Shown here piece by piece: positions 26,434 through 36,892 of a DNA stretch of 64,000 nucleotides (position 1 is the first letter of the stretch; every line of letters begins with the position of its first letter). The notes beneath the pieces are model-generated. The model saw only the letters and a program-made list of their open reading frames with translations, was not told the origin of the DNA and made no database searches. Both the position numbers and the translations under genes were made by a program. This DNA comes from Dryococelus australis. Its lineage: Eukaryota > Arthropoda > Insecta > Phasmatodea > Phasmatidae. The DNA lies in NCBI GenBank assembly GCA_029891345.1, contig CM057009.1:287008966-287072965 (forward strand). The letters are read 5' to 3'.

Positions 26434-26721
26434 ATGCTTTCCGATATCGAAGACGGCAGAATATAAGAATTTATCGATAGATTTAACAATAAACCCAAAT
26501 TTGCTTCCCTACATGAATCGCGTAATGAATTTATTTCACAAATGCCTGATTTTCCGCACGACCCTTTAATGAAATTCCTTGAGATTTTCAGCGATCCTGA
26601 TGTTCAGGAAGCACTCAAGACACCTTTTGCAATGATGTTAAAGGTATGCTTGCATCAATTGGAAAATATAAAAATGAATATGAATGGTAATGATGATGCT
26701 GGCGAGTCTCAACTCGAATAG
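26434..26721 (+). pseudogene. short unrecognised viral gene, one in-frame stop
   Basis: From the ATG at 26434 a 95-codon frame has a single TAA (about 26464) and otherwise reads as a helical acidic protein (FLEIFSDPDVQEALKTPFAM) ending with GESQLE at 26721. Family unknown. Confidence 0.45.
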
Positions 26722-26765
26722 AGTATATAAATAAGCTATTTTAAAAAAGAGAGAAATCGCCCAAC

Positions 26766-27674
26766 ATGGACAATCACTTGCTAAATTTATGCAAACTAAT
26801 TTTCATATATCAGTCTAGGGGTAATATCGACGACGTACCCTGTACGAGGTTTATGAAGAATATGGTTTGAAATATTTCGTCACGCGTAATGAGGCCAAAA
26901 CTAAATTTACGAAAATTTTCAACAACTCGATCGTCCAACAAGAGATAAAATCTATCCAATGTTGCCTTGATCGAGAGTAAAATGAGAGGATTTTATAAAT
27001 ATGAAAAGGGATATTCAACACCCCTTCATGCTTGGCAAAAAAAGTTGCTTTGAAGTGCATGTAAATGTCGGTTGCGAAACGATTTGTCTCACACCATGGC
27101 GCTCATGATTCCTGCAGGTCAAAATCAGTTGGTCACGGATATGAAGAAGCGGTATGGTACGACTTGAAGGCGACTATAACATCGAAATTCAACCGGCCAA
27201 GTGGCCAATGTCAGATGTCGGCTCAGTAAAATACCCAAAGGCTATTTCGGTTTTGTTACAGTGCGTTAGAGGCTGGCATTCAAACAACGAATTACGCCTA
27301 TAATGGAAGTTATAGATTCAGTCTACAGAGGAGATATCATTTGGCAGTGGAAAGTCGAGGAAATTCGGCATTCAAAGCAGAAAGAAACTCGTAAAGCTCA
27401 ATACTTATATGCCACATATGATAGTATAGACTGCTTACCGAAAGATAAAAACGATATGGAATTTAGAATTACACGAGGAGCGTCACTGAGATTAGGATTT
27501 CTGCATTCACACCATACAATTCGTACCACTACTACACCACAAAAACATCACAAAATGAAATCGCGGACATTTAGAAGAACCCACCTGGGTGCCATTTTCC
27601 TTTCCCGAACGGCCATCACTTGTCCGCGGCCCAAAAATGCAAGAGTATTTGGTTGGAAATCAAAATCAAAATGA
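26766..27674 (+). pseudogene. unrecognised viral gene broken by several frameshifts
   Basis: Coding-like pieces in all three plus frames follow one another: an N-terminal piece from the ATG at 26766, a piece with EEYGLKYFVTRNEAKTKF (about 26849-26950), one with LEGDYNIEIQPAKWPMSDV (about 27155-27210), and a last open piece of 123 codons to 27674. No family recognised. I treat it as one eroded gene, but two are possible. Confidence 0.4.
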
Positions 27675-27823
27675 ATAAAAATGTGAATGTATTTTATAAA
27701 ATAAAATAAAATAAAGATTAAAAACAAACTATAGTTACTTTGTTTTTTATTCAACCCATTCTGTCTTTATATATAAGGAATTGACCCTTCCAAAATATAA
27801 GAAAATATGGAATATTTAATATA

Positions 27824-28272
27824 TAATGATACAATTTTTTATTTCTTTTAGACAAGGATAATAAACAGTGGTTTAGAGGAAAGTATGCGGCAAAAATTTT
27901 GGAATACAAGGATACTTGCGATGCCGTTCAGAGACACATTCCCATAGATGAACGGACACAGTACAGACAACTCGTATAATCAAATAGTTTACCATCATCG
28001 AGTTATCATGGACATTCGAGAACCATTTTCATCACGGAAATAGGCCTATATAATTTGATTATGAAATCGCGATTGTCGACTGGAAATGATTTTAAGTATT
28101 AAGTAGTGTGCCAGTTTCTACCAACCATTGACAAAACTAGCAACATGTCGGCAGAGGAATCGCAAAAACGATCGCGAACGATTGGAGGGTGAAATCAGAC
28201 GATTGACAAAAGAATTTCAGTTTGAAAAAGAAAAATGTCTGCAATTGGAGAAAACAAAAAAGATAGTATAAT
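27824..28272 (+). pseudogene. bro: BRO-family protein, second locus
   Basis: A second Bro-N domain: QWFRGKYAAKILEYKDTCDA near 27870-27925, then HIPIDERTQYRQL, TIFITEIGLYNLI and SRLSTGNDF. Stops follow RQLV (about 27977) and DFKY (about 28099). The later part becomes a charged coiled-coil-like stretch (QFEKEKCLQLEK) in another frame, ending about 20 bases before the next gene. It is less like the 21.2 kb copy than expected for a recent duplicate, so it is a separate family member. Confidence 0.8.
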
Positions 28273-28292
28273 CATTAGCTCTTTGCAAAATT

Positions 28293-29349
28293 ATGCAAAG
28301 AAAAAATAAATCGGTATTTATAATTTTTTTATTTGCTTTCGCACTATTCATTGTTCAAATTTCCATTCGCATATCGTTGGTGTATAGGCGATCATATTTC
28401 ACGCAAAAAATGCCTAGAATATGGTATGAATTACATTTATGGGTTGACTGGTTTCGAAAAACTACCGACCTTCGTGTTGAAGGAGAATGTGAGTGCAGAT
28501 GACGGTGAAAATGGCGACGAGTTGTTTCTACAAAATAAATGCCGATTCGGCCATTACCTAGGCAATTATGACGATCTGGTATCTTGCACTTCGATTTGTA
28601 ACGACAACAATGGCGAATTCGAATACAAGTTTTTTTTTCGATTGAAATAATCATCAATCACATGTCATATCGAGGTGCCTACTATATGCCTTCGGAAGCA
28701 GCCACTTGTAATCCCCATCTGGGTAAAATAATTTACGTTGATGACTAATACATTTGCCTTCCGCGCCATCCGCACTTGTTTGGAGGGATCGGTTCCAACC
28801 TGATTGTCGGTTGTAATGGATCGATAGCGGATAGAGCGACGGATATAACGTACACCGATATGGTACCCAGCACGTTTAGGATAGAGGATGTGGACGAAAA
28901 ATTAGATAATGGTGATAACCAGATCATGTGCGCTGAGCAATCAGACCCTTTACGAAATCGATTGATGCTGCTGAATAATGGATCGCAGTTCGAGTACATG
29001 TCAAATAAATGTGCTTCGATGATATACAATGTACCTGAAAACATGATGCCCGATTACTCCACCGGTAATTGTGACTGAGGCCCGCACATTTTAAGCTTAA
29101 ATTCCGACACCAAACTTCCATGTGCGAAATGCGTTTCGAAATTGGCTGGGAAGTTACCCGACCATACAAGGAGCCCAATATGCGTTTAGTATAGCACACT
29201 TGTGCATTAATCTAAATACCAGTAATTCATTGTACAAGCAATTAAAAATACCTTGCTCTTTCGACACAATTAAGGACCCTGCAAAAAATTCACGCATACG
29301 TGCAATTTTACTAGCGACTAATGCCTACAGTCCATTAGCTATAAAATAA
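28293..29349 (+). pseudogene. pif-2: per os infectivity factor 2-like protein
   Basis: PIF-2 is an envelope protein of the complex that baculoviruses and relatives use to enter gut cells. Visible here, in order: an N-terminal membrane anchor (residues 8-30 from the ATG at 28293), a Cys block with VSCTSICND, a PRHPHLFGG segment, AEQSDPLRNRL, and a C-terminal block with STGNCD-stop-GPH and PCAKC. The order of Cys blocks and the anchor fit PIF-2. The TGA at about 29076 replaces a residue where a Cys is expected. Other breaks: frameshifts near 28375, near the T-run at 28635 and near 29130, and a TAA at about 28748. About 350 residues is the usual size. Confidence 0.75.
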
Positions 29350-29485
29350 TGTTGAAACAAAAATTAAAAAAAAAATAAACAAAAATATTGAAATGAATAC
29401 ATAAAAAATCATAAAAAGAAAAAAGAAAATATTTAGATTAATAAATATAATTTTTTTTTTTTTAAACTTTGCTCGAGAAAGCAGC

Positions 29486-29522
29486 TATAAAAGAGGAGGT
29501 TTATTGTTGTTACTTTATCAGT
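29486..29522 (+). promoter_or_regulatory. TATA box plus arthropod initiator
   Basis: TATAAAAG at 29486-29493 is followed 32-34 bases later by TCAGT at 29518-29522, the arthropod initiator also used by baculovirus early genes (CAGT). The first ATG of the next gene is at 29545, giving a leader of about 25 bases. Confidence 0.6.
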
Positions 29523-29544
29523 CGCTCAGAAGAAACTCGGCACG

Positions 29545-30171
29545 ATGGATACCTCTAGTAAAACTACTGAACAGCAACAGCAGCAGCCCGAACCACAGCA
29601 GTGTCAACTCGACAATAGCGCTAATACTTTTACTAATCTCATGGCAGAAGATCGCAAATCAGTTAAGTGAAAAAATGACGAATGTTGTGACGATGACGAA
29701 GAAGCTCAAGACATTGAATCATTTATTCAAGCACTAATTCACCAACAACTAGAAGGGAAACCAGTTGTGAAATATCAACGGGTCGAGAACAAAACATGCC
29801 TACCGTGCATTGTCAAGGATAATTCCGAAGTCAAGTTTGTTTCAATGTTGGGTGAAATTGATGGCAACAACTTCAAGTTTTATTGCAATGATCAAATAAA
29901 GCTGAATGCGAGCAATTATCGTTCCGAAGATGATGAAATTACCAACTTTATCCAACTATTGACTAAATACCTTCAGTTGTTCAACCTACTCGGTTCCAAC
30001 ATTAACCTCGTCAATTTTAACGATGTCGATGAGATCAAGATAAGCTCGCAAATTCCGTTTGTTGGAAACAAACCGCTGAGAAAATATGTCTTTTTCACGA
30101 TAGATCACAATTTACTGAAAAAGATTGTTCACAAAAATCACTGTGGGGAAGTTTCAATTCGTGGTACTTGA
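29545..30171 (+). pseudogene. unrecognised viral gene with one in-frame stop
   Basis: A 208-codon frame from the ATG at 29545 has only one stop (TGA at about 29671). The N-terminus is rich in Gln and Pro, then an acidic Cys-Cys-Asp run, and from about residue 60 a well-ordered region with CNDQIKLNASNY and VNFNDVDEIKISSQ. It has its own TATA-initiator promoter just upstream. No family recognised; an early regulatory protein would fit the promoter type, as inference only. Confidence 0.55.
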
Positions 30172-30577
30172 TCACAGACAAGGTGATCCAATGCACTCTT
30201 TCGACCATGGAAGAAGAAAATATGGAATGTGTCGACCAGATGACTGAAATAAAACAAAGATCTCCCTTCCTGCTACTCCAGATTAAAATGGCAAATTTTT
30301 AAATCATAAAATCATGGATCCTGCCGGTTTAGAAACGCTATGTAAGTGCCAGGATGGAATCCCAATAGTATTTGCCATTTTTGTTATCTATAGAAGAGTA
30401 ATATGCAGTATTTAAAATTTGAGCTCGCTGCATTGTGACAAAAAATTATTTTGTTTTAATTTATTTATTTATGTATATTTTTTTGTTATTTATACATAAA
30501 TATTTTTTTTAAATAATATATATCTGTCTGTGTTTATTTTCTGAATGCACTATCTACAAAGGTGATTGCTAACCAAA
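30172..30577. other. AT-rich gap between converging genes
   Basis: Short coding-like remnants occur up to about 30300; after that the sequence is AT-rich, with TTTATTTATTTATG runs. Genes on both sides point into it. Confidence 0.5.
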
Positions 30578-31246
30578 TTAAGACATTTTTCTCCTTCGAG
30601 CACAACTTTTAAATGCGCATTTTAAGAGTGCCATACACAAACCTAGAATTGTACACCAAATAATCAAACACACACTTTGAAAAATAACTTCTATTTTTAT
30701 GCGATCACAAGAGAGAGATGTTTTATTTGTAGCTTCTTTATTTGCCTCTTGAAATTTTTCTACATTTTTTTTTATCGTCTTATGTTCTTCCATTTTCGAC
30801 ATCATATCAGGACCAAAACTGTCGATAAACCACTGGGAAACATAATTTGCATCTGAATCTGTTTCTTTTATTGCCGGTGTAGTTGTTTTCCTAATAACCT
30901 CTTCAATTTTACCGATAATTCCATTACCCCTAATCTCGTTTCGAGTAACAATACTGGCAGCTCCTTCAGTTACATCTTCATTTGTATCACCGACACTTGG
31001 TTTCACGCTAGAATTTGAAACATTTTCATGTTCAATAGAATTGTACGAGTTTGTATTTGCGTTTCGCCCCAATACATCATCATTATAGTCACTTTCCTGA
31101 TTTCCTTCTATCAGTATATTAAAAAGTGTTGAATTTTTCTGTATTATTGGATTTGGGTAATAAAGGTAATGAAAGGCGCGGTTGGTTATCGTGCATAGAA
31201 ATAAAATACAAAATGATTTTTTATCATCTTTTTTCCCAATGTTCAT
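30578..31246 (-). CDS. putative type I membrane protein, copy 2
   Basis: An open frame of about 222 residues from the Met at 31246 (a longer frame starts at 31294). It has an N-terminal hydrophobic stretch that reads as a signal peptide (FCILFLCTITNRAF), a Ser/Thr/Asn-rich acidic middle with many N-glycosylation sites, and a hydrophobic segment near the C-terminus (SVCLIIWCTILGLCMALL) before a short Arg/Lys tail. This is the layout of a small viral envelope glycoprotein. It shares its N-terminal third with the frame at 31310-31597. No stops, in contrast to most neighbours. Confidence 0.6.
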   Translation of the reverse strand: MNIGKKDDKKSFCILFLCTITNRAFHYLYYPNPIIQKNSTLFNILIEGNQESDYNDDVLGRNANTNSYNSIEHENVSNSSVKPSVGDTNEDVTEGAASIVTRNEIRGNGIIGKIEEVIRKTTTPAIKETDSDANYVSQWFIDSFGPDMMSKMEEHKTIKKNVEKFQEANKEATNKTSLSCDRIKIEVIFQSVCLIIWCTILGLCMALLKCAFKSCARRRKMS

Positions 31247-31289
31247 ATATATATAATATATATATTCATTACTCAATTTCCTGTGTAAT

Positions 31290-31345
31290 TTCATAAGATA
31301 TGTATGTTTTCAACAATCTGATAAAAGTGACGACGTAAAAGGTAT
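31290..31345 (-). repeat. duplicated gene-tail fragment
   Basis: About 50 bases here match 31822-31885: TATGTATGTTTTCAACAATCTGATAAAAGTGA against CATGTATGTTTTCAATAATCTGATAAAGGTGA (quoted in part). It is the tail of the upstream minus-strand gene, copied between the two membrane protein genes. Confidence 0.65.
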
Positions 31346-31597
31346 CTGCCGGTGCGGTTGTTTTCCCAATACTGATGTTTCTTCATTAACAACACCTTCA
31401 ATTGTATCACTGACATACGAGTTTGTATCCCATTCTCGTCCCATAAAAGTTGTCGAATTTTCCTGATTTAAACTAGAAAAATCGTAAAGTTCTGTATTAT
31501 TGGATGTGGATAGTAGGGGTGATGACAAGGCACTGTTGGTTACCGTGCATAGAAATAAAATACAACTTAGTTTTTTTACAATCATTTTTTTAAACAT
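31310..31597 (-). pseudogene. truncated paralogue of the membrane protein, copy 1
   Basis: It starts with the same signal-peptide block as its neighbour (SCILFLCTVTNSAL against SFCILFLCTITNRAF) and follows it through NNTELYD, ENSTTF, NSYVSDTIE and GVVNEE. It then runs into a copied fragment of the upstream gene (31290-31345) and stops, lacking the C-terminal membrane segment. It therefore looks like a product of an imperfect tandem duplication. Confidence 0.6.
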
Positions 31598-31812
31598 TCT
31601 TAAATATACATATTAATTTATTAATTTCCATGGTGCAATGTTCGGCTTGGATTCCGTTAGAAATGGGCATGTTTAAATTCGTGGCCAAACCCGATGTATT
31701 TTCTGTCTGAAACTCTCGATTTGTTATACTCGCATCTGCCATGAATTTAATTCCACTTTCGCTGAAGTCATTCACCAGAGGCCCCGAAATTTTTGAAGAT
31801 ATGCGAAATAAA

Positions 31813-32252
31813 TCAGTTTTTTTCGGTAATTTCGCAAGACATGTATGTTTTCAATAATCTGATAAAGGTGATGATGCGAAACGTCTTTTCGTGCAAATAT
31901 TTTGCAAGGCGAATAGTCTCGTAATTTTGCACAAAGAGTAAAGCTAGGTGATTGTACAAGTACAAATCTTTGTGCGAATACAAGAGTTTTGTGTTGCTTG
32001 TGTATATCAACTGAACCTGTGGTCGTTTGGCCCAGACCGATTTCGGATCGGACCACATGGATGGGATTTCCAACCATTTGTGTAGGAACTTGTACAATAT
32101 CGATTCGAGAAAATTCCGTAAGTAAAAATGAACCTAGAAAAAATATTTGCCACTGAAGATAATGGTTGCAACAACAGAGAACTGAAGTTGAATATTTCGA
32201 AAAATGTCCAATAATGCATTTTCCCAAACGACATAATACACATCCTTAACAC
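31813..32252 (-). CDS. unrecognised viral protein
   Basis: Overlapping minus-strand frames cover this interval. The most protein-like (32097-31813, 94 codons) contains SHKDLYLYNHLALLFVQN and ends TYMSCEITEKN. A longer frame (32227-31772) overlaps it and either may be a shadow. Its tail is the source of the fragment duplicated at 31290-31345. No family recognised. Confidence 0.35.
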
Positions 32253-32344
32253 TGTCGTGTTTATAATTATACGTTACGTGGGGCGACCTCGACCTCTTTA
32301 CAGTCGTCGTATTTTCCTATTCATCGACGGATATCTCGTTGGCC

Positions 32345-32464
32345 TTATCTTTTTTTTCGCGTCTCGGACATCTTTTCAAGTAATGCATAATTGCAGTCGC
32401 GGTGTACATAATTCACCGCCGACACCGAACTGGAAGAACGTTTCGAGTCCAATTCGTAGGCCAT
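32345..32464 (-). CDS. very short Ser-rich frame
   Basis: A 39-codon frame with its own ATG (MAYELDSKRSSSSVSAVNYV...), between two genes on the same strand. It may be a fragment. Very low confidence. Confidence 0.2.
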   Translation of the reverse strand: MAYELDSKRSSSSVSAVNYVHRDCNYALLEKMSETRKKR

Positions 32465-32515
32465 TATATATTGTTGATGGAGAAATTAGTCAAATACGTC
32501 GTTGCATATACACAC

Positions 32516-33239
32516 TCAGTATTTGAAACACGTGTACGAAACAGTTGCATTTACGTACATTGCATTGCATGTGAAAACCAAATCGTCAGTCGTCCAGTCA
32601 AACAGTTCAAATCCGTTAGTATTTTCAGAAATTATAATGTTTGAATGTTTAAGGTTGAGCGCTCCCTGTCGCCTCGGCACCAAGTAATTGGCAAGATGAT
32701 GTTTAGAGACGAACTCGGGTCAATATCGGAGATTAAGTAAAACTGGTTGGTAATCCGAACCCAGCTTTCAACCATGTTGGCAAACTTGTCGGCGATTTTG
32801 TTCAAATCTCGCGGGGTTTGTGGTGGATGCGTCAAGAATCGAACACATCCTTCTATCGTAGCTTCGCACTATCGGTCGTACCCCTCGTTGACCTGTTTCG
32901 CCTGTAAATTCTCCCGTATTTTCTCTTTCAAGTTTTCGCCATCGCATTGATTTTCGTACATAGTCTTCAACAGTGTGACAAATTGTTCCGTCAAAATGGG
33001 GCCCAATCCCTTGGACATTAACACTTTAGGGAGACGATGATTCATCAAGTCATAAAATTCAATCTCAAATTAACTTGTCGGGTAATGTACGGACCTTTCC
33101 TTTGCCAGTAAAAATGGAATTTCGAAATTTCCATTAAATTAGTATCCTTTTCAAAAATTGTGGACAAAGAGACGCTTGTTACCAAACGCTTGTATTCAAA
33201 CAAATTATATTCGGGATACCTCGAACCTATATATTCCAC
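32516..33239 (-). pseudogene. unrecognised viral gene, frameshifted
   Basis: Reading down the minus strand, a first piece from the Met at 33239 (EYIGSRYPEYNLFEYKRLV) shifts frame near 33070 into a second with KVLMSKGLGPILTEQFVTLL, a stop at about 32879, SWVRITNQFYLISDIDPSSS, another shift near 32690, and a last piece with RRQGALNLKHSNIIISE, ending at 32516. Roughly 240 residues unbroken. Mixed alpha/beta look, no membrane segment. Follows the LEF-9-like gene on the same strand. No family assigned. Confidence 0.5.
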
Positions 33240-33419
33240 GATACCTGTCTCTTCGAAACACGCCGTTCACAATCCCACAAACACAGATTGCACAGCATTG
33301 GAGGGCCATTGCCCAAGTTCGTGAAATGCATACTCTTAATTAACCATAATTTTTTTCCTCCTCTCTCTATTCCGCCCACTTTTTTCTGTGAGTATCCTTA
33401 CATATATGAAAACAATTCA
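33240..33419. other. short gap between two minus-strand genes
   Basis: No clear frame; a CT-rich patch lies at about 33356-33375. Confidence 0.4.
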
Positions 33420-34938
33420 CTAAGTATGCACAAAGTATTGCATGAATGACTCGGTGAATTGTTGCCTTGGAAATAACAAAGTCTTTGATTTATTTAAAAT
33501 TCTTTTTTCATTTAAATACAATCCATCATCTCTCAAAGTTAAACCATTCCATTCGATAGCCGTACTTGAAATAAACAAAGAGACAAAAATTTTCCAAAAT
33601 ATCCGCTGTTGATTCGACCAAGTCGTAAACGTGGGGCACAATGACAATCAGTTTGTCCAATGCTTCGCGATTCATTTTGTAATCGAACCATTTTAGTGTG
33701 TAACTGTTGCTAAACAATACGTATAATTGGTGAAACGTGTGTGCTTTTGATAAGCTTCGTTTATACATGTATAGAATATGAGTTTCGGTAAATTTCAACC
33801 TCAGTTTATTAAAAGGAATGCAAATACTGTAAATGGGAGACATGTTGATTATCGCTTCCTTTACGGCGACCACATCCAAAACCACTTACAATAATTCCGT
33901 ATCTCAGTCGATGTCGGCATACTGATTCTTTAGGATCAATGGCGAGACAAATAATAACTATGTCGTCGCAAAAGCCACTCAATAGATGACGACGATCGAT
34001 GCGGGATGTATCACTGGATTTCGTTTGAGTAAAATAATGGTATCCCACCTCAAATTGATGAATTTCTCCTTTTGTTCATTCACAATGTTGGTCCGGTCAA
34101 AGAGGACCATTCGAGAGACGTTCAGGTCGATGCCTAGCGATGTCATCCACATGTGAGAAACAATGATCTCGTTTGGTCACAGATCGGCTCGTAAAACGAT
34201 TTGACTGCACAAACATTTTATTCGCGGTGACAGTAAATTCCGGCGCATCTGACTCCTGCTACCGTACAACATTGTCTTTATCGACCCATTACAAAATGGA
34301 ATGTCGAAAAACTTTGAATCTCGACAAATGTTTGCTTGATGCAGCAAAAAATGTGCTCGTCCAAGGCGTAAATAGCTTGTTCGTCAACCGTGCATCGCTC
34401 ACCGACCTTGCACGATTCTAACAAGAGTAAAAATGTATATATTTCCTTCCAGTTGTCATAAATTCTATCTGTACTCCCATGTCTTTATCCTATCTATTTC
34501 CAGGGGATACTGAAAACAATGCAATAAGGGAATCAAACGAATCCAGAATGGAATGTAATTTTTTTTCGAAATGTACTGGTGATTCCCAATCATCTTGAAC
34601 AGGATTACCAATTCGGGCATTTTGTCAGTTTCCAGAATGTTTTTAAATTTGGAGATTTATTCCTTCGAGTGCATTTTCAAGTTGGGAATAACAGTACAGC
34701 ATATATCATCGGAATTGTGTTTTAGTTGTTCCATGGCCCTGCGATTTGACCGATGGCAAATGTATGGAAATTTTGTTTGTACGATGTAAATACCAATATT
34801 TTTTTGCACCTCGACTAAAGCACAATTTTTTTAATTTTTCCTAACCCACCAGCTGTTGAGGATACACCTAATCTGTTTTTTGTGCTAACGATTGGCCAGA
34901 TGTGTTTTTTGCTCATTCCAGGGTAATGTCTGACACAT
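33420..34938 (-). pseudogene. lef-9: LEF-9-like RNA polymerase subunit (beta-prime homologue)
   Basis: LEF-9 is the beta-prime-like subunit of the four-protein RNA polymerase that transcribes late genes of baculoviruses and nudiviruses. From an ATG at 34938 the minus strand gives pieces with GIYIVQTKFPYICHRSNR, then RRNLLSPR near 34213-34250, LGIDLNVSRMVLFDRTN, IILLKRNPVIHPASIV, and the catalytic block ADID-stop-DTE at about 33898-33918. The order and spacing are those of the largest RNA polymerase subunit family (NRQPxLH...ADFDGD). The TGA at 33904-33906 sits where the invariant Gly of the loop is expected. Further stops and shifts occur near 34330, 34200, 33980 and 33540. Length of about 506 codons agrees with LEF-9. 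Confidence 0.8.
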
Positions 34939-35185
34939 TGTACTTCATTTTATTGTGTGTGTCGGTTTCACCTGAGAAACAGACTTATTTACTGAATTAA
35001 TTGTTTTAAATTTTTATTCTAATTTTTTATTGCATGTGTATTTCGCCCGATAAAAAATGCTCATATACTTTATTTTGTTGGCTTTTATATATTTTTTTCC
35101 TATTATTTCAACCATCAAGTGAGACTCTCTCGAGATTCGAAAAAATGTTTCAAACAAAAAATAGCAGCAAGTAAAAAAATTACGG
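34939..35185. other. AT-rich gap
   Basis: No gene. Leads into the inverted-repeat cluster at 35186. Confidence 0.45.
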
Positions 35186-35373
35186 GAGGCAAAGTTGAGG
35201 GTAGTGAAGCATAAGTGTTGGCATAATCTTGAGGCAAACTAGAAAATTGCCTCAACTTTGCCTCAAGATTATCTCATAATTTTTCATTTTATTATGGCAT
35301 AATATTGAGGCAAAGTTGAGGCATTCTCAAGATTGCCTCACTAACCACATGAGGCAAAGTTGAGGTTGCCTCA
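35186..35373. repeat. cluster of inverted and direct 15-mers (hr-like)
   Basis: GAGGCAAAGTTGAGG occurs on the plus strand at 35186, 35307 and 35351 and on the minus strand at 35250. The arms TAATCTTGAGGCAA (35224) and TTGCCTCAAGATTA (35258) form a palindrome, and further TGAGGCA/TGCCTCA half-sites fill the gaps. It is non-coding and lies between genes of opposite orientation. Clusters of short palindromes of this kind are typical of viral origins or enhancers; that role is inference. Confidence 0.75.
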
Positions 35374-35407
35374 TCTTTCCCTTCTCATTTCCTCTGATTA
35401 GACTCAT

Positions 35408-35844
35408 TCACTCACATAGTCTTGTGAACTGACCCGTGATGCGAATTGATGGTGTTGAAGAAAAACATCCGGTATCGTCATCGTTACTCTCTTCATATCC
35501 TAGGGCATCGACCATGAATGTAACATCCGAGGCGATAGCCAGTCCTTTTATAAGAGACCTTGATGAATCTGCATTGAAAATCATCTGGATGTTTATCAGT
35601 TGATGTTGTTTCCATAACGGCACATCTTCAGTTTAAGAAATGGTTCCGAAAAGTCGACCAAGTAGGTAATTTTCCCACGAAATTTGTTTTTAAATGTGCA
35701 ATAATCGCGTAAAATGTATTTGATGTTTATTGTGTTGCCGCAGGTAAAGTCGGTAACTACCCAATGGTGTTTATCGATTTTTTCAACGTCTGCGACACTA
35801 AAACATCCATCGGGAAACGCAAAAACCACGGAGATCTTTTTCAA
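35408..35844 (-). pseudogene. unrecognised viral gene, frameshifted
   Basis: A first frame (35844-35596) with VVFAFPDGCFSVADVEKID and a YLVDFSEPFLKL segment passes by a shift near 35600 into a second (35623-35408) with KGLAIASDVTFMVDALGYE. About 145 residues in all. No clear ATG in frame at the start. Unrecognised. Confidence 0.45.
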
Positions 35845-35886
35845 TGATACTGATTGAATACATGTTGAGAGTAATAAAAAAAATTT

Positions 35887-36256
35887 ATGTTTCGAGACTT
35901 GATGGAATTAATACAACAACGATGTTGTGACAAATGGACCAAGATGGAAGATGTTCGATATTTGCTGATTATACCCTACAATACAATGGTGGTGAATTAA
36001 AATGGGAAACTAGCAATTCTACTCCCGAAAGAAAAATCCAATAAAACCAAAATGAGTCGAGTAGTGGAAATTTACAATAATTGTGAGGGACAAAGATATG
36101 AGAAAAACTATAAACCTTAAACCCTCGAGTCAATTAAAAATACTAAATACCCACAGATGCGAAATTGATTACATGTTTGATGATATAACACCCATGCAGT
36201 ATTTGGCAGTGCAAATCATCAACAGGCTTCTCGAACTGGGTATAATAAGAAACTGA
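35887..36256 (+). pseudogene. unrecognised short viral gene
   Basis: From the ATG at 35887, a helical N-terminus (LMELIQQRCCDKWTKMEDV) continues past a TAA at about 35998 to MSRVVEIYNNCEGQRYEKN. A frameshift at about 36115 then leads into MFDDITPMQYLAVQIINRLL, ending at 36256. About 123 residues. Not recognised. Confidence 0.45.
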
Positions 36257-36892
36257 TTTTGGGTATTTATAGTTTAGTTTTTTTAGGTTTGCAGTAACAA
36301 AAAAAATCTCTTTTTGATAATGCCTTGGTTTAAGTAGAGAAAACACTCGAGTGCTCTACAATCGTCATTCCTCACATAGTGACTTGGTTGTTATGGCGAT
36401 GATACTAACAACGATTATGGTGGCGGCAAAATCAGCTATGGTTATGATGGGAATGTTGGTACTAACAATAATGACAACGATGGCCTTGATGGAGATGACA
36501 ACGACGAATGGAATTTGAAATTTGTTACAAAATTATTTTGCATTAAAAATAAACAAATGAACATGTACATTAAATAAAAATATATTGAAAAAAAGGCATC
36601 TTTTATTGTTAAGTTCCACGAAATTTTATCAGAGTGTTTCCTCATCGACAACCACCCCCCCCCCCCAAATCCCCAGATAATTTCAACACACTCTGGTAAA
36701 GTGTCGCAGAACTAAACAAGGGTAACACAACACATCCAAATTACACTATTATTCACTTCACATTTACAAGACGAATTTTGAATACTAATTACTTGTATAA
36801 GGATCAGACACACTTGCAAGTTTTTCCCAAACAAAACAGACTAAAAAAATTCTAAACAGCCCTCCACTCCTAGCAAGAAAAATGAAGTTGAG
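36257..36892. other. non-coding stretch before the repeat region
   Basis: Contains GATGATACTAACAACGATT-like ATG/GATG runs (36395-36510) and a C-run at about 36653-36666. No supported gene. Confidence 0.5.

Noticed and set aside
27840..27862. Intron with a splice acceptor (pyrimidine run plus TTTTAG) before the second BRO
   Set aside because: No matching donor or upstream exon is visible, and viral genes of this type lack introns.
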